NCBI RefSeq assembly: GCF_029263665.1
Contig: NZ_JAJUFQ010000001.1
Location: 62,001 to 126,000, forward strand
Source of the DNA: Halomonas sp.
GTDB taxonomy: Bacteria; Pseudomonadota; Gammaproteobacteria; Pseudomonadales; Halomonadaceae
DNA length: 64,000 nucleotides
Direction of reading: 5' to 3'
Positions 36,143-44,636 of this stretch are shown here, piece by piece. The notes beneath the pieces were generated by a model, which made no database searches, was not told the origin of the DNA, and was given only the letters and a program-made list of their open reading frames with translations. A program made the position numbers and the translations under genes. The stretch's first letter is position 1. Each line of letters begins with the position of its first letter.

Positions 36143-36967
36143 TCAAGCTATTGCAAAAACCTCTCTCAATGTTGTCATGAGGTTATTGTGTGCCACTCGA
36201 TTTTCTATATCCAGAAAATGTCCTGCTTCTTTTATTACCTTGAATTCACATTTTGGAATACTGTTTTCCAGCTTCCGCGCAGAACTTGGTGGAGTATGCT
36301 CGTCTTTTTCACCATTAATGAAAACAATTGGGGTAGTGATTTTCTCCAAAGTATCACTATAATCTGAATTTCCTATTTCAAGAACCTGGTTGATGTGAAA
36401 ACATGCTTGTTCATATTCTCTTTCATCTAGTGTCGATAGATGCTTTTTATTGATATATTTAATAACCTTGGGCAAGTATTTCCCTACTTCGTTATTCATC
36501 AGAACAGCCAGATCCTCGAATTTCTTGTCGACTGCAAGATATTTTGCGCGCAACAGGTATTCTCTCATTGGATCATTCAGGTGAGTAGAAAATGAGCCTA
36601 TTGCGGCTTTTTCTATTGAGGGAGGCTGGTGCGCCAGCGCCATCAAGGCTGCATACCCTCCCCAGGAAACAGATACAAGAAAGTGCGGGCGATAATGCTC
36701 GATAAGAAATAGCAGAATGCTGACCTCTTCTTCCTTGGTAAGAATGTAGCTTCCTTTGTTGTGTTTCTTTGATCCTCCCGTGAAAGGAAGATCGAATAGT
36801 ATAAAATTCAATGAATTCCCAAGATGTTTAACGCAATTCCTGAATGATGTTGTTGTTGAAAGTGCGCCATTCACCATTATCGCAGTCTTTTTATTTTCTT
36901 CTTTAAAATACTTCTCCACATAGATAGTGTAGCCATTCACTTCCACGAGATCGATATCTGATTTCAT
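36143..36967 (-). CDS. RhlA-like alpha/beta hydrolase (HAA synthase-like acyltransferase)
   Basis: A 274-residue alpha/beta-fold protein strikingly similar to RhlA, which dimerises beta-hydroxyacyl-ACP into 3-(3-hydroxyalkanoyloxy)alkanoate, the lipid part of rhamnolipids. Shared text includes MVNGALSTTTSF, LFDLPFTGGSKKHN, LTKEEEVSILLFLIEHY, VGKYLP and ACFHINQVL. The triad is Ser in SVSWGG, Asp in INGEKDEHT and His in AGHFLD. No rhlB or rhlC glycosyltransferase is nearby, so free HAA or another acyl product is likely. The gene and flanks are much more AT-rich than their neighbours, with many Lys, Asn and Ile codons, pointing to transfer. AGGAGA precedes ATG 36967. Confidence 0.8.
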   Translation of the reverse strand: MKSDIDLVEVNGYTIYVEKYFKEENKKTAIMVNGALSTTTSFRNCVKHLGNSLNFILFDLPFTGGSKKHNKGSYILTKEEEVSILLFLIEHYRPHFLVSVSWGGYAALMALAHQPPSIEKAAIGSFSTHLNDPMREYLLRAKYLAVDKKFEDLAVLMNNEVGKYLPKVIKYINKKHLSTLDEREYEQACFHINQVLEIGNSDYSDTLEKITTPIVFINGEKDEHTPPSSARKLENSIPKCEFKVIKEAGHFLDIENRVAHNNLMTTLREVFAIA

Positions 36968-37320
36968 TGTTCGTTCTCCTGCGAATAATCTTCTATGTGA
37001 GGTCAAGGAGCGGGTAGGCGGTGATGGAAATTCCCACGCCATCACATATCAGGTTATACGCAGAAAAATGTAGTGCTTATATGTGTATTTTGTTTCAGGG
37101 TGCTGACAATGTTGTTCTATGTAGCCCTGATGAATTTTTATTTTTTATTTTTTGTAACATCATTTCCCTCAGAATTTCTATCAGCCTCATGCTGAACATT
37201 ATCCGCGCAGCTCGTAAGGAACCGTGAAACCAAAGTTCTCACGCATGGGTTCTGTCAGGTCTCTAAACGGTCATGTGCCGGTGTCTCGGCAGACACCGGC
37301 ATCAGAACGATATTCTCTGA
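36968..37320. other. AT-rich intergenic region with hairpin
   Basis: 353 bp upstream of the RhlA-like gene and downstream of the large repeat protein. Strongly T-rich around 37080-37200. A perfect 11-bp stem, TGCCGGTGTCT/AGACACCGGCA at 37275-37300, lies 20 bp past the repeat-protein stop and probably ends that transcript. No gene is seen. Confidence 0.5.
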
Positions 37321-40300
37321 TCAAGATCCTATCGTTGGCCCGTCGTCATAACCCGGCCAGTCTTCATCGGGGATATCCCAGTAGTCGCCATCCTTGACGC
37401 CATCAACGCCATACTTCGTCAAGTATTCACTCAATACTTCTCCGAAATCGTCGGCTTTTGCCTGTTGCTTGCCTTCTTCAATCAGCCCCGGAATCAGTAA
37501 CGCGACAGCAGCGGCACCAGCCGCGAGCATTCCGAGCCCCCCCGCGATCGCTCCCAGGGGAATCCTCTGCAACAGCGAAGGAGCGAACATGCCCAGCCCT
37601 CCTTCCACCGCAGAGGCCAACCCCGCCATGGCCCCCAGAGAGCCTGCCGTGATGCTGATGCCGCCCCCTACCTTGTCGCCCTTGCGAATCGACTCGACGC
37701 CATCGAAGATGGCATAGGCACCAGCCGCTACTCCAGCAATGCCACCAAGCCCCTTGGCCGCATTCTCAAATTTCTTCAGGCCTGACGATATCGTTTCAAC
37801 CAGGTCATCTATCTCCAGGCCCTTGATGCCTTTGAAATAACTCTGAAGATTCTTCATGCCACCTTCGGTCATGAGCGTCGCAGTCATGACTGAGCCGGTC
37901 GTGATATCAACGATCTGGCGGTCGGTCAGATTGCCAGCACCGTTGACGCCCTTGGCAATCGTGACACCGGCCAGGAACAGGCCACTGACACCATGCAGAA
38001 CACCAGCATCAGCAGCCGCTTTCGCCCCGGAGCCAGGGTTGAGGAGTGCAAGTTCACTGAGCGATTTTGTACCTTGGCGCAGCAGATCCCAGTCGCCTCG
38101 GATACCTGCCACAATCTGATCGGACGTCGCGACAGTTCCGTCTGGATTGGTGAAGAACTCGGGGTTCTCCTCCTTGACCTGATCGATGATGTCCCTGACC
38201 TTTTCCTCATCCAGCTCATCACCACCATCGACGCCGAACACCTCCTTCAGATCATCGAATGAAGCATCCTGAAAGGCATTTTCCTGAACGATTGCAGAGA
38301 AGTTATCATTCAGCTCAGTATCAAATTTCTCGGTAAAATCAGGGTCAAGCGCGGCATTGTATAAAGATACCTCCGCGCTGAATGCACTCGTGGCCTCCTC
38401 GAACGAGTTGTCCTTGAGCAATTCCTTGAACCGCTCTCCGGAAGCCAGTGACTCTTCGTAGAACGTTTCCAGCTCTTCATTGTGCTTGGAGTCCTTGACC
38501 GCGTCCTGGATTTCCCCGATATCATCGATGCCCAGCGCACTCTGGAACATTTGCGCCGATCCAAAGAATTCGGCAAGCACCGCCTGCTGGTCGGTCTTGC
38601 CATCCTTCATTTTGCTGTCCCACAGGAGGTCCAGCGCTTCACCGGACTTGATGTCCTCGTTGTAGGTTGTCTCCAGGGCTTCGCCCAGCGCCTTGTTGTC
38701 TTCAAACAGTTGGCTTATCTGACTGGCGCTGCTTTCCTCCAGGTACTCCATGACCTCGGTGTCATTCTGCAGGATCGCGATATGATCATTGACGTCCTGA
38801 AGCAGTTTCTCGGGGTCCGGATGGCCGCGCACGCTGTTGGCAATGCTGACCTTGGAATAGTCGTCCTTCCACATGCCTGCCGCGGCGCCTTCGGTGATCA
38901 GCTTCTGCGCGGTCAAAAGGTCCTGGAGAGCAGCGGCCTTCTCTTCGGCAGAGTAATCTTGCGGATTCTCGAACAAGTCTCCGCTCAGTTTGTCGGTATC
39001 TATGTCTCCCACCGCATTGGCGTTGATCACTTCCGTCAGGAAGGTGATCGCCGAGCCAGCATCCTTCGGCGCGTGCGTCCCGAGCCAACTGGTCAGGTCA
39101 TTCTTGCTGAGATCACCATCGGTTTTCTGGCGCAGCGGAGATTTCGAGGTTTCGAGGAGGTCGAATGCCCCCGGCTGTGACCAGAAATCCAGTGCTTCCT
39201 TGAAATCATCGCTGATCTGCGGATTCTCGTCTCGATACTGCTGAAGCGCTTCCGCCGTCAGATATTTGCCTGATTCGGTCTTCCCTCTGATAGCGTCGTA
39301 ATTCTCCTCGATGATGGCGGTGTACTTGGCCAGTGTCTTCGAGACATCGTCGGCGTCTGGGTTGGCATCCAGGAAATCCTGGTAGCTACCGATCTCGTCC
39401 GTCGGCTTCGCGTCCTGGAGGGCCTCGAAACCATACTTTCCGAAGTCCTGAAGGCGTCCTGCCTCCGTACCATGCCTGGCCTCATCACTGCTGGTGAAGC
39501 CATCGATGCTGCTGTTGGCAACGTCATCACCCGACAAGGAGTTGCCTTCCTCGTCGTACATGGTGATGCGGTCAAGTACCTGGCTCGCCCGGTAGGCAGC
39601 ATCGGCATCATGTTCGAAATCACCGACCCGCTCCTTCAGCATGTCCTTGACCCCGCTTTGGTTACCCAGGTTCTTCAGCAGCGGAGAGTCGTCGATGATG
39701 TCCTGGGCAGAACGATTGTCATCGTCCGGCAGTTCCCACTTGATACCAACGCTCTCGGCCTGCTCACGGAGCGCCTTGTTGTCGCCAACCGTATCGGGAG
39801 AGACAAGCTCCCCCTTGAGCGAGGAGAAACCATACTTGCCGAAGTCCTGAAGCCGCCCGGCTTCTGTACCATGTCTGGCTTCATCGCTGCTGGTGAAGCC
39901 ATCGATGCGGCCATTGTCGACATCATTGCTTGCCAGCCGATTGCCATCCTCGTCGAAGGCTTCGATATGCTCCAGGACCTGCGCTGCTCGGTACGCGGCG
40001 TCAGCATCCTCTTCGAAATCACCCACCCGCTCTTTCAGCATGTCCTTGACCCCGCTCTGGTTACCCAGATCCTTCAACAGCGGGTTGTCATCGATGATGT
40101 CCTCGGCTGAACGATCATCGCCAGCCGGGCGCTCCCATTGAATCCCCAGCGCTTCGGCTTCTTCACGCGCTTGGTCGTCTTCTCCCACCGTCTCGATATG
40201 ATTAAGTTCCCCCTGGAGATTGGAGAAGCCGTACTTACCGAAGTCCTGAAGGCGCCCAGCCTCCGTGCCGTGCCTGGCCTCGCCACTGCTGGTGAAGCCG

Positions 40301-40644
40301 TCTATGCGCTCATTGCCGATATCATTGCTGGCCAGCCGATTGCCTTCCTCGTCGAACTTCTCGACATGCTCGAGTACCTGGGCCGCCCGGTAAGCCGCAT
40401 CGGCATCCTGATCGATATCACCGACCCGCTCTTCCAACATGTCCTTGACGCCACTCTGATTGCCGAGATTCTTCAGCAGTGGAGAGTCGTCAATGACATC
40501 CTGGGCCGAGCGCTTGTCGTTGTCCGGCAACTCCCATTGAATACCGGCTTGCTTGGCCTCATTGACGGCCTCTTCCCACGCACTGACGCTCTCGGAATTC
40601 TCCGATGAAGTGGCATCACTGCCACTGACCGCTTTGACAGACAT
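37321..40644 (-). CDS. Large acidic repeat protein, HrpF/NolX/HrpK-like (type III translocon family)
   Basis: A 1107-residue highly acidic protein. Three tandem repeats of exactly 133 residues start at about 34, 167 and 300. They share LLKNLGNQSGVKDMLKERVG, DADAAYRAAQVLEH and EARHGTEAGRLQDFGKYGF. A middle helical region (about 410-820) follows. The C-terminal region (about 860-1060) is Gly/Ala-rich and hydrophobic with several potential membrane segments, then a Trp/Asp-rich end. This layout, N-terminal imperfect repeats plus C-terminal hydrophobic segments, is that of HrpF/NolX pore proteins and HrpK. No signal peptide. No type III secretion genes are in the window, so the export route and target are unknown. 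The family call is from remembered motifs and needs a profile search. Confidence 0.62.
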   Translation of the reverse strand: MSVKAVSGSDATSSENSESVSAWEEAVNEAKQAGIQWELPDNDKRSAQDVIDDSPLLKNLGNQSGVKDMLEERVGDIDQDADAAYRAAQVLEHVEKFDEEGNRLASNDIGNERIDGFTSSGEARHGTEAGRLQDFGKYGFSNLQGELNHIETVGEDDQAREEAEALGIQWERPAGDDRSAEDIIDDNPLLKDLGNQSGVKDMLKERVGDFEEDADAAYRAAQVLEHIEAFDEDGNRLASNDVDNGRIDGFTSSDEARHGTEAGRLQDFGKYGFSSLKGELVSPDTVGDNKALREQAESVGIKWELPDDDNRSAQDIIDDSPLLKNLGNQSGVKDMLKERVGDFEHDADAAYRASQVLDRITMYDEEGNSLSGDDVANSSIDGFTSSDEARHGTEAGRLQDFGKYGFEALQDAKPTDEIGSYQDFLDANPDADDVSKTLAKYTAIIEENYDAIRGKTESGKYLTAEALQQYRDENPQISDDFKEALDFWSQPGAFDLLETSKSPLRQKTDGDLSKNDLTSWLGTHAPKDAGSAITFLTEVINANAVGDIDTDKLSGDLFENPQDYSAEEKAAALQDLLTAQKLITEGAAAGMWKDDYSKVSIANSVRGHPDPEKLLQDVNDHIAILQNDTEVMEYLEESSASQISQLFEDNKALGEALETTYNEDIKSGEALDLLWDSKMKDGKTDQQAVLAEFFGSAQMFQSALGIDDIGEIQDAVKDSKHNEELETFYEESLASGERFKELLKDNSFEEATSAFSAEVSLYNAALDPDFTEKFDTELNDNFSAIVQENAFQDASFDDLKEVFGVDGGDELDEEKVRDIIDQVKEENPEFFTNPDGTVATSDQIVAGIRGDWDLLRQGTKSLSELALLNPGSGAKAAADAGVLHGVSGLFLAGVTIAKGVNGAGNLTDRQIVDITTGSVMTATLMTEGGMKNLQSYFKGIKGLEIDDLVETISSGLKKFENAAKGLGGIAGVAAGAYAIFDGVESIRKGDKVGGGISITAGSLGAMAGLASAVEGGLGMFAPSLLQRIPLGAIAGGLGMLAAGAAAVALLIPGLIEEGKQQAKADDFGEVLSEYLTKYGVDGVKDGDYWDIPDEDWPGYDDGPTIGS
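39409..40545 (-). repeat. Three tandem 399-bp coding repeats in the HrpF-like gene
   Basis: Repeat 1 lies at about 40147-40545, repeat 2 at 39748-40146, and repeat 3 from 39747 down to about 39409 (the last one truncated at its variable end). Periods are identical at 133 codons. Repeats 1 and 2 have a variable inter-repeat tail; the core of each is near-identical in protein. Recombination between copies could change repeat number. Confidence 0.8.
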
Positions 40645-41068
40645 GGCTTGATCCTTCCCCCGGGGACTTGATGTAAAACACAGGCTTGAGGACGCATAAC
40701 GCCCAGTTCAGAAATGGCATAACTGAAACGGCCGAAATCGCAGGAGACGTCGCTTTCTGTTTTCCGCGACTCAGACGTGAGTTCTCAGCGCACAGCACCA
40801 TACGAACTCAAAAAGACAATCAGGCAGGAGTTACGACTCCCAAAGCGTATTAGAAACGCCTTACATGAAGGCGTCATGACAATGCGGTGAATTATGTCCT
40901 GGATCTATTTACCACCGATCTCACCTGCCTCCTCTCTGGATCAGGCAAGAAGAGTCAATCAATAATAACCGGGCAACATACGAGGGATTGCTACACGCGA
41001 TAGATTGCAACACACGATGTCTTGCAACATACAAAGGATTGCATATGCGGAAACATAGGGAATTGATC
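40645..41068. other. Intergenic region with small dyad and degenerate direct repeats
   Basis: 424 bp between the divergent HrpF-like and lipoprotein genes. ACGCCTT/AAGGCGT with a 5-nt loop lies at 40856-40874. A run of degenerate units of about 17 bp built on ATTGCAACACACGAT occupies 40974-41044, just before the lipoprotein start; GCAACATAC appears twice. No gene is seen in it. Confidence 0.45.
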
Positions 41069-41401
41069 ATGCTGAAGAAAATCGGAATATTGCTACTGCT
41101 CTGCCTGTTGTTGACGGCTTGCAGCAAACCTTTGCCCGCAGACAGGATGAACTATGCAGGCGACTGGCAAAGCAGCGAGATGAGACTACTGATCCTGGCG
41201 GACGGGTCCGTATCTTATGAGCGCTTGAAGAATGGCGGCACCACGTCAATAGAGGGCCCCCTCAAAGAGTTTCAGGGAGACGATTTCGTGGTCGGCATTG
41301 GCCCATTTTCCACGACTTTCGATGTCAGCGAACCGCCCCACGAGGTCGCGGGGACTTGGCATATGGTGGTGGATGGCGTGCACCTGACAGCCATCAAGTA
41401 A
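41069..41401 (+). CDS. Small lipoprotein of unknown function
   Basis: A 110-residue lipoprotein precursor. The short signal peptide is basic (MLKK), has a Leu-rich core and ends in the lipobox LLTAC, with Cys18 the lipidated residue. The mature part of about 93 residues is probably a small beta-rich domain (NYAGDWQSSEMRLLILADGS) resembling lipocalin-like periplasmic domains; no family is certain. AGGGA lies 8 nt before ATG 41069, and an upstream ATG at 41045 is possible but would lengthen the signal peptide. Ser follows the Cys, so outer-membrane sorting is expected. Confidence 0.72.
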   Translation: MLKKIGILLLLCLLLTACSKPLPADRMNYAGDWQSSEMRLLILADGSVSYERLKNGGTTSIEGPLKEFQGDDFVVGIGPFSTTFDVSEPPHEVAGTWHMVVDGVHLTAIK

Positions 41402-41531
41402 TTTGACGATTCCACCCGACACTTCTCTAGTCCGGGGTCTTGGCTCATCATCATTTCTCCAGATCCCGGCTCTTGGCCGCAATATCGATATCAGCCCTTC
41501 TTTTCCGTCATCGGCCACCAATGCCTGCACT

Positions 41532-42281
41532 CTAGAATGATAACTGCGGCGCCGCGGTAAGTGTCAGGTCAATCGCATCATGCCGCCAATACTCGTCATC
41601 ACAATCGATGGCGCGGCCGTTCTGGTCATGGTTGACTCGGGTGACGCGTTGCACCGGGCTTCCTCTCACCGTATTGAGGGCGCTGGCCGCCTGTTCGGAC
41701 AACACAGTGGTCGCCAGCTCATAGCTGACCCGGCCGACACGTATCCCATAATGGCGACTGTAGAGTTCCGTCAATGATTCCTTGGCCAGATCGAAGTTCA
41801 GGATGCCAGGAAAGCAATCCGGTCGTAGATGGTGCTCGACATAGAGCACTCTCCGCCCATCCACCAGGCGTGTGCGGATGATGCGATAGATACGCTCCCC
41901 CTGTGACAACCCCAGACGCCGGGCGACATCGGCCGGTGCCTCGACTTCTTCCGCCGTGAGCAACAGGGTTTCTGCCCGCCGTTGCTGCGATCTCACCATT
42001 TCATGAAATGGCAGGCAGGCCAGCAGGTCGTAACGCAGGCGCGGCGGCGAGACAAACCAGCCACGCCGATTCTCACGATAGATGCGCCCTTGGGCTTCCA
42101 GTTGGATGAGCGCCTCGCGTAGGGTAATTCGCGTGGTCGCCAGGTGCGCCATCATCTCGCGCTCGGCGGGCAGGCGACGGTCACTTCTCTGGGCAGCGGA
42201 CTCGACCAGAGGCAGCAACAGTGCCAGCAAGCGATTCACGCGGGGGCTGGGTGTCTTGGTAACGGAAGAAGATCTGTTCAA
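41532..42281 (-). CDS. GntR/HutC-family regulator, PhnF-like
   Basis: A 249-residue GntR regulator of the HutC/UTRA subfamily. The N-terminal winged HTH (about 20-80) carries RLPAEREMMAHLATTRITLREAL. The UTRA effector domain (about 95-245) includes GERIYRIIRTRLVDGRRVLYVEHHLR and the C-terminal DDEYWRHDAIDL. PhnF/PhnR proteins of this type repress phosphonate or phosphate-ester uptake genes. Two sites matching the PhnF operator lie in the divergent intergenic region. The start codon is unclear: the longest frame begins at TTG 42281, and GTG 42239 just before the HTH is an alternative. The effector is probably the imported organophosphorus compound (inference). Confidence 0.86.
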   Translation of the reverse strand: MNRSSSVTKTPSPRVNRLLALLLPLVESAAQRSDRRLPAEREMMAHLATTRITLREALIQLEAQGRIYRENRRGWFVSPPRLRYDLLACLPFHEMVRSQQRRAETLLLTAEEVEAPADVARRLGLSQGERIYRIIRTRLVDGRRVLYVEHHLRPDCFPGILNFDLAKESLTELYSRHYGIRVGRVSYELATTVLSEQAASALNTVRGSPVQRVTRVNHDQNGRAIDCDDEYWRHDAIDLTLTAAPQLSF

Positions 42282-42324
42282 ATCAGGGCTCTGAATCCAG
42301 CACGACGGTATATGACAACTTGTC

Positions 42325-42336
42325 TGGTCTATACCA
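42325..42336. promoter_or_regulatory. PhnF-type operator, exact match
   Basis: TGGTCTATACCA, extended to TCTGGTCTATACCAGA as a near-perfect dyad, 44 bp upstream of the GntR gene. It is the exact reverse complement of the operator TGGTATAGACCA known for mycobacterial PhnF. It is placed to autoregulate the GntR gene. Apart from this and the second site, the 341-bp gap 42282-42622 shows no element. Confidence 0.75.
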
Positions 42337-42538
42337 GAAAGCTCAATTATCTACTCCCACTCAGTTTATCGACTCTCGAATGACAGCAGGATGACAACCT
42401 GGAAATGCCGGCACTTATAACGGCAGTCATCAAGCAAACAGGCATTCGCCGATAGATGTTATCGAGACGCAGCGCAATTGCCATGCGGCTGACACCAGAT
42501 TGTCACGCAGGTCTTCTAAGGTGCACAGGGTCGGCAGC

Positions 42539-42550
42539 TGATCTAGACCA
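42539..42550. promoter_or_regulatory. Second PhnF-type operator-like site
   Basis: TGATCTAGACCA matches TGGTATAGACCA at 10 of 12 positions, 72 bp upstream of the ABC substrate-binding protein gene, where it could control the operon. Confidence 0.55.
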
Positions 42551-42622
42551 GATGACTCACCCCATCGTCCAGCGCCACGTCATGTTTCCCGCTCTTGCCC
42601 CATTCTCCCGGAGGCCCTAGCC

Positions 42623-43702
42623 ATGCGTATTCCGCTCCACTTCAAGCGTACTACCGCTACCTTGGTGGCTGCATCCACCCTAGGCCTGAGTTGCATTGCC
42701 CAGGCCAATGTCGATCTCTCTGAACTGGTCGATGCTGCCAAGCAGGAAGGCCGTGTCGATAGCGTCGGCATGCCTGATAGCTGGGCCAATTGGAAAGATA
42801 CCTGGGCTGACCTCAACGAACAGTATGGTGTTGAACACAGCGACACCGACATGAGTTCTGCCGAGGAAATTGCCAAGTTCAAGGCAGAAGGCGATAACGC
42901 CACCGCCGACATCGGCGATGTGGGTCAGGCCTTCGGGCCTATCGCTGTGCAGCAGGGTGTCACTCAACCTTTCAAACCCAGCACCTGGGATGAAATTCCC
43001 GACTGGGCCAAGGATGAAGACGGCCACTGGATGCTTGGCTATACCGGCACCATTGCCTTGATGATCAACACCACCTTGGTACCGGAAGACCAACGTCCAA
43101 CATCATTTGCTGACCTGCACAATGGCGACTACTCGGTATCGATAGGCGCGGTGGGGCAAGCCGCCCAGGCCAACAGCGCGGTGCTGGCTGCAGCCTATGC
43201 CAATGGCGGCGACGAGAGCGACCTCGCCCCGGGTATGGAGCTTTTTGCCGATCTGGCCAAACAGGGGCGCCTGTCTCTGGCCAACCCCAGCATCGCCAAC
43301 CTGGAAAAGGGAGAAGTGGAAGTGGCATTGATGTGGGATTTCAACGCCCTCAATTATCGTGACCAGATAGACCCGGATGCCTTCGAGGTACTCATTCCTT
43401 CCGATGCCTCCGTCATCTCCGGTTACGCCACTATCATCAATGCTCACGCCAAGCATCCCAACGCGGCCAAGCTGGCACGGGAATACATCCTGTCCGATGA
43501 AGGGCAACTCAACCTGGCCGAAGGCTATGCCCGCCCGATTCGAGCCGAGCATCTGACGCTTCCGCAAGAGATCGCGGCCAAGCTGCTGCCCAATGAGCAA
43601 TACCGTAATGCTCGCCCGATCGAGGACTTCGCTGCCTGGGAACAGAGTGCCAAGGAACTGCCCATGCTATGGCAATCCATGGTGCTGGTGAACCAGCGCT
43701 GA
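42623..43702 (+). CDS. ABC transporter periplasmic substrate-binding protein (AfuA/FbpA-type)
   Basis: A 359-residue binding protein. The signal peptide (about 1-28) ends near SCIAQA, and the mature start is VDLSELVDAAKQEGRV. The AfuA/SBP_bac_6 fold is seen in relatives that bind iron, 2-aminoethylphosphonate or sugar phosphates. Text such as SSAEEIAKFKAEGDNATADIGDVG and NPSIANLEKGEVEVALMWDFN is family-like. It is first gene of a six-gene operon, separated from the rest by a stable hairpin at 43782 that may raise its level over the permeases. A phosphonate or phosphate ester is the favoured ligand given the regulator and the two phosphatase-type enzymes (inference). Confidence 0.86.
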   Translation: MRIPLHFKRTTATLVAASTLGLSCIAQANVDLSELVDAAKQEGRVDSVGMPDSWANWKDTWADLNEQYGVEHSDTDMSSAEEIAKFKAEGDNATADIGDVGQAFGPIAVQQGVTQPFKPSTWDEIPDWAKDEDGHWMLGYTGTIALMINTTLVPEDQRPTSFADLHNGDYSVSIGAVGQAAQANSAVLAAAYANGGDESDLAPGMELFADLAKQGRLSLANPSIANLEKGEVEVALMWDFNALNYRDQIDPDAFEVLIPSDASVISGYATIINAHAKHPNAAKLAREYILSDEGQLNLAEGYARPIRAEHLTLPQEIAAKLLPNEQYRNARPIEDFAAWEQSAKELPMLWQSMVLVNQR

Positions 43703-43781
43703 TCGATGCGAACCGGTTCATGAGGAACAGTACAACAGAACCGATCAAGACCATGGATTCTCTCTCTTCACTGCCGCATGA

Positions 43782-43800
43782 GGCCGCCCCCAGGGCGGCC
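43782..43800 (+). promoter_or_regulatory. Intercistronic hairpin
   Basis: GGCCGCCC and GGGCGGCC with a 3-nt loop, a very stable 8-bp stem between the binding-protein gene and the next gene. No T-run, so it probably protects the upstream mRNA 3' end or attenuates read-through. Confidence 0.6.
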
Positions 43801-43811
43801 CAGGAGTCAGC

Positions 43812-44636
43812 ATGTCACATCGCGTGATTCTGGTGGTGCTGGACGGCCTCAACCATGCCGTCGGGCATCACGCCATGGGCCATCTCAGCGCCCTGGTCCA
43901 GGCCGGCCGCGGCCATGTCACTTATCTGGACTGTGAATTACCAGCCATGTCCCGGCCCCTTTACGAGTGCCTGCTCACCGGCAACCGCCCTGTGGATTCC
44001 GGCGTAGTGCACAATGGTATCGTTCGCCGCTCCTACGGCCAGAGCCTGTTCGACCTGGCCGTTGCCCAAGGGAAACGCACCGCTGCCGCTGCCTATCACT
44101 GGGTCAGCGAGCTCTACGTCGCAGCCCCCTTTGATCGCACGTCCCATCGCTTTCTCGATGACCCCAGCCAAGCCATTCAGGCCGGTATCTTCTACTGGCA
44201 GGACCACTATCCTGACGATCATCTATTCAGCGATGCCGAAGCCTTGCGTCGCCGCCATGATCCGGATTTCCTGTTCGTGCACAGCATGAATATCGACGAT
44301 GCCGGCCATCGCCATGGGGGTGATTCTCCTCAGTACCGCAACGCCGCACGCCATGCCGACATTGCCCTCGCCGATTATCTGCCCGGTTGGTTGGCCGAGG
44401 GCTATCAAGTGATGGTCACTGCCGACCACGGCATGAACGCCGACCGCTCCCACTCAGGGATGCTCGAGGAAGAGCGTCGGGTACCACTGTGGCTGCTTGG
44501 TGGCGCCTTTGCTGCCCCGGGCGACCTGGAAATACACCAGACACACCTGTGCGGCACCCTGGCCACGCTGATGGGGCTCGACCACACCAAACCCTGGCAC
44601 TCCGAGCTCATTGCCAACCACGGAGCAGCATCGTGA
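43812..44636 (+). CDS. Alkaline-phosphatase-superfamily phosphodiesterase/phosphonohydrolase
   Basis: A 274-residue enzyme of the alkaline phosphatase superfamily, near nucleotide pyrophosphatases/phosphodiesterases and phosphonoacetate hydrolase. Metal ligands are Asp11 (VVLDGLN), Asp/His in NIDDAGHRHG and in TADHGMN, and a later His. The nucleophile position is probably Ser47 in AMSRPLYECLLTG rather than Thr. No signal peptide, so it works in the cytoplasm on imported substrate. It overlaps the first permease gene (GTGA). With the HAD phosphatase at the operon end it could split a phosphodiester or phosphonate in two steps. The substrate is unproven. Confidence 0.8.
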   Translation: MSHRVILVVLDGLNHAVGHHAMGHLSALVQAGRGHVTYLDCELPAMSRPLYECLLTGNRPVDSGVVHNGIVRRSYGQSLFDLAVAQGKRTAAAAYHWVSELYVAAPFDRTSHRFLDDPSQAIQAGIFYWQDHYPDDHLFSDAEALRRRHDPDFLFVHSMNIDDAGHRHGGDSPQYRNAARHADIALADYLPGWLAEGYQVMVTADHGMNADRSHSGMLEEERRVPLWLLGGAFAAPGDLEIHQTHLCGTLATLMGLDHTKPWHSELIANHGAAS

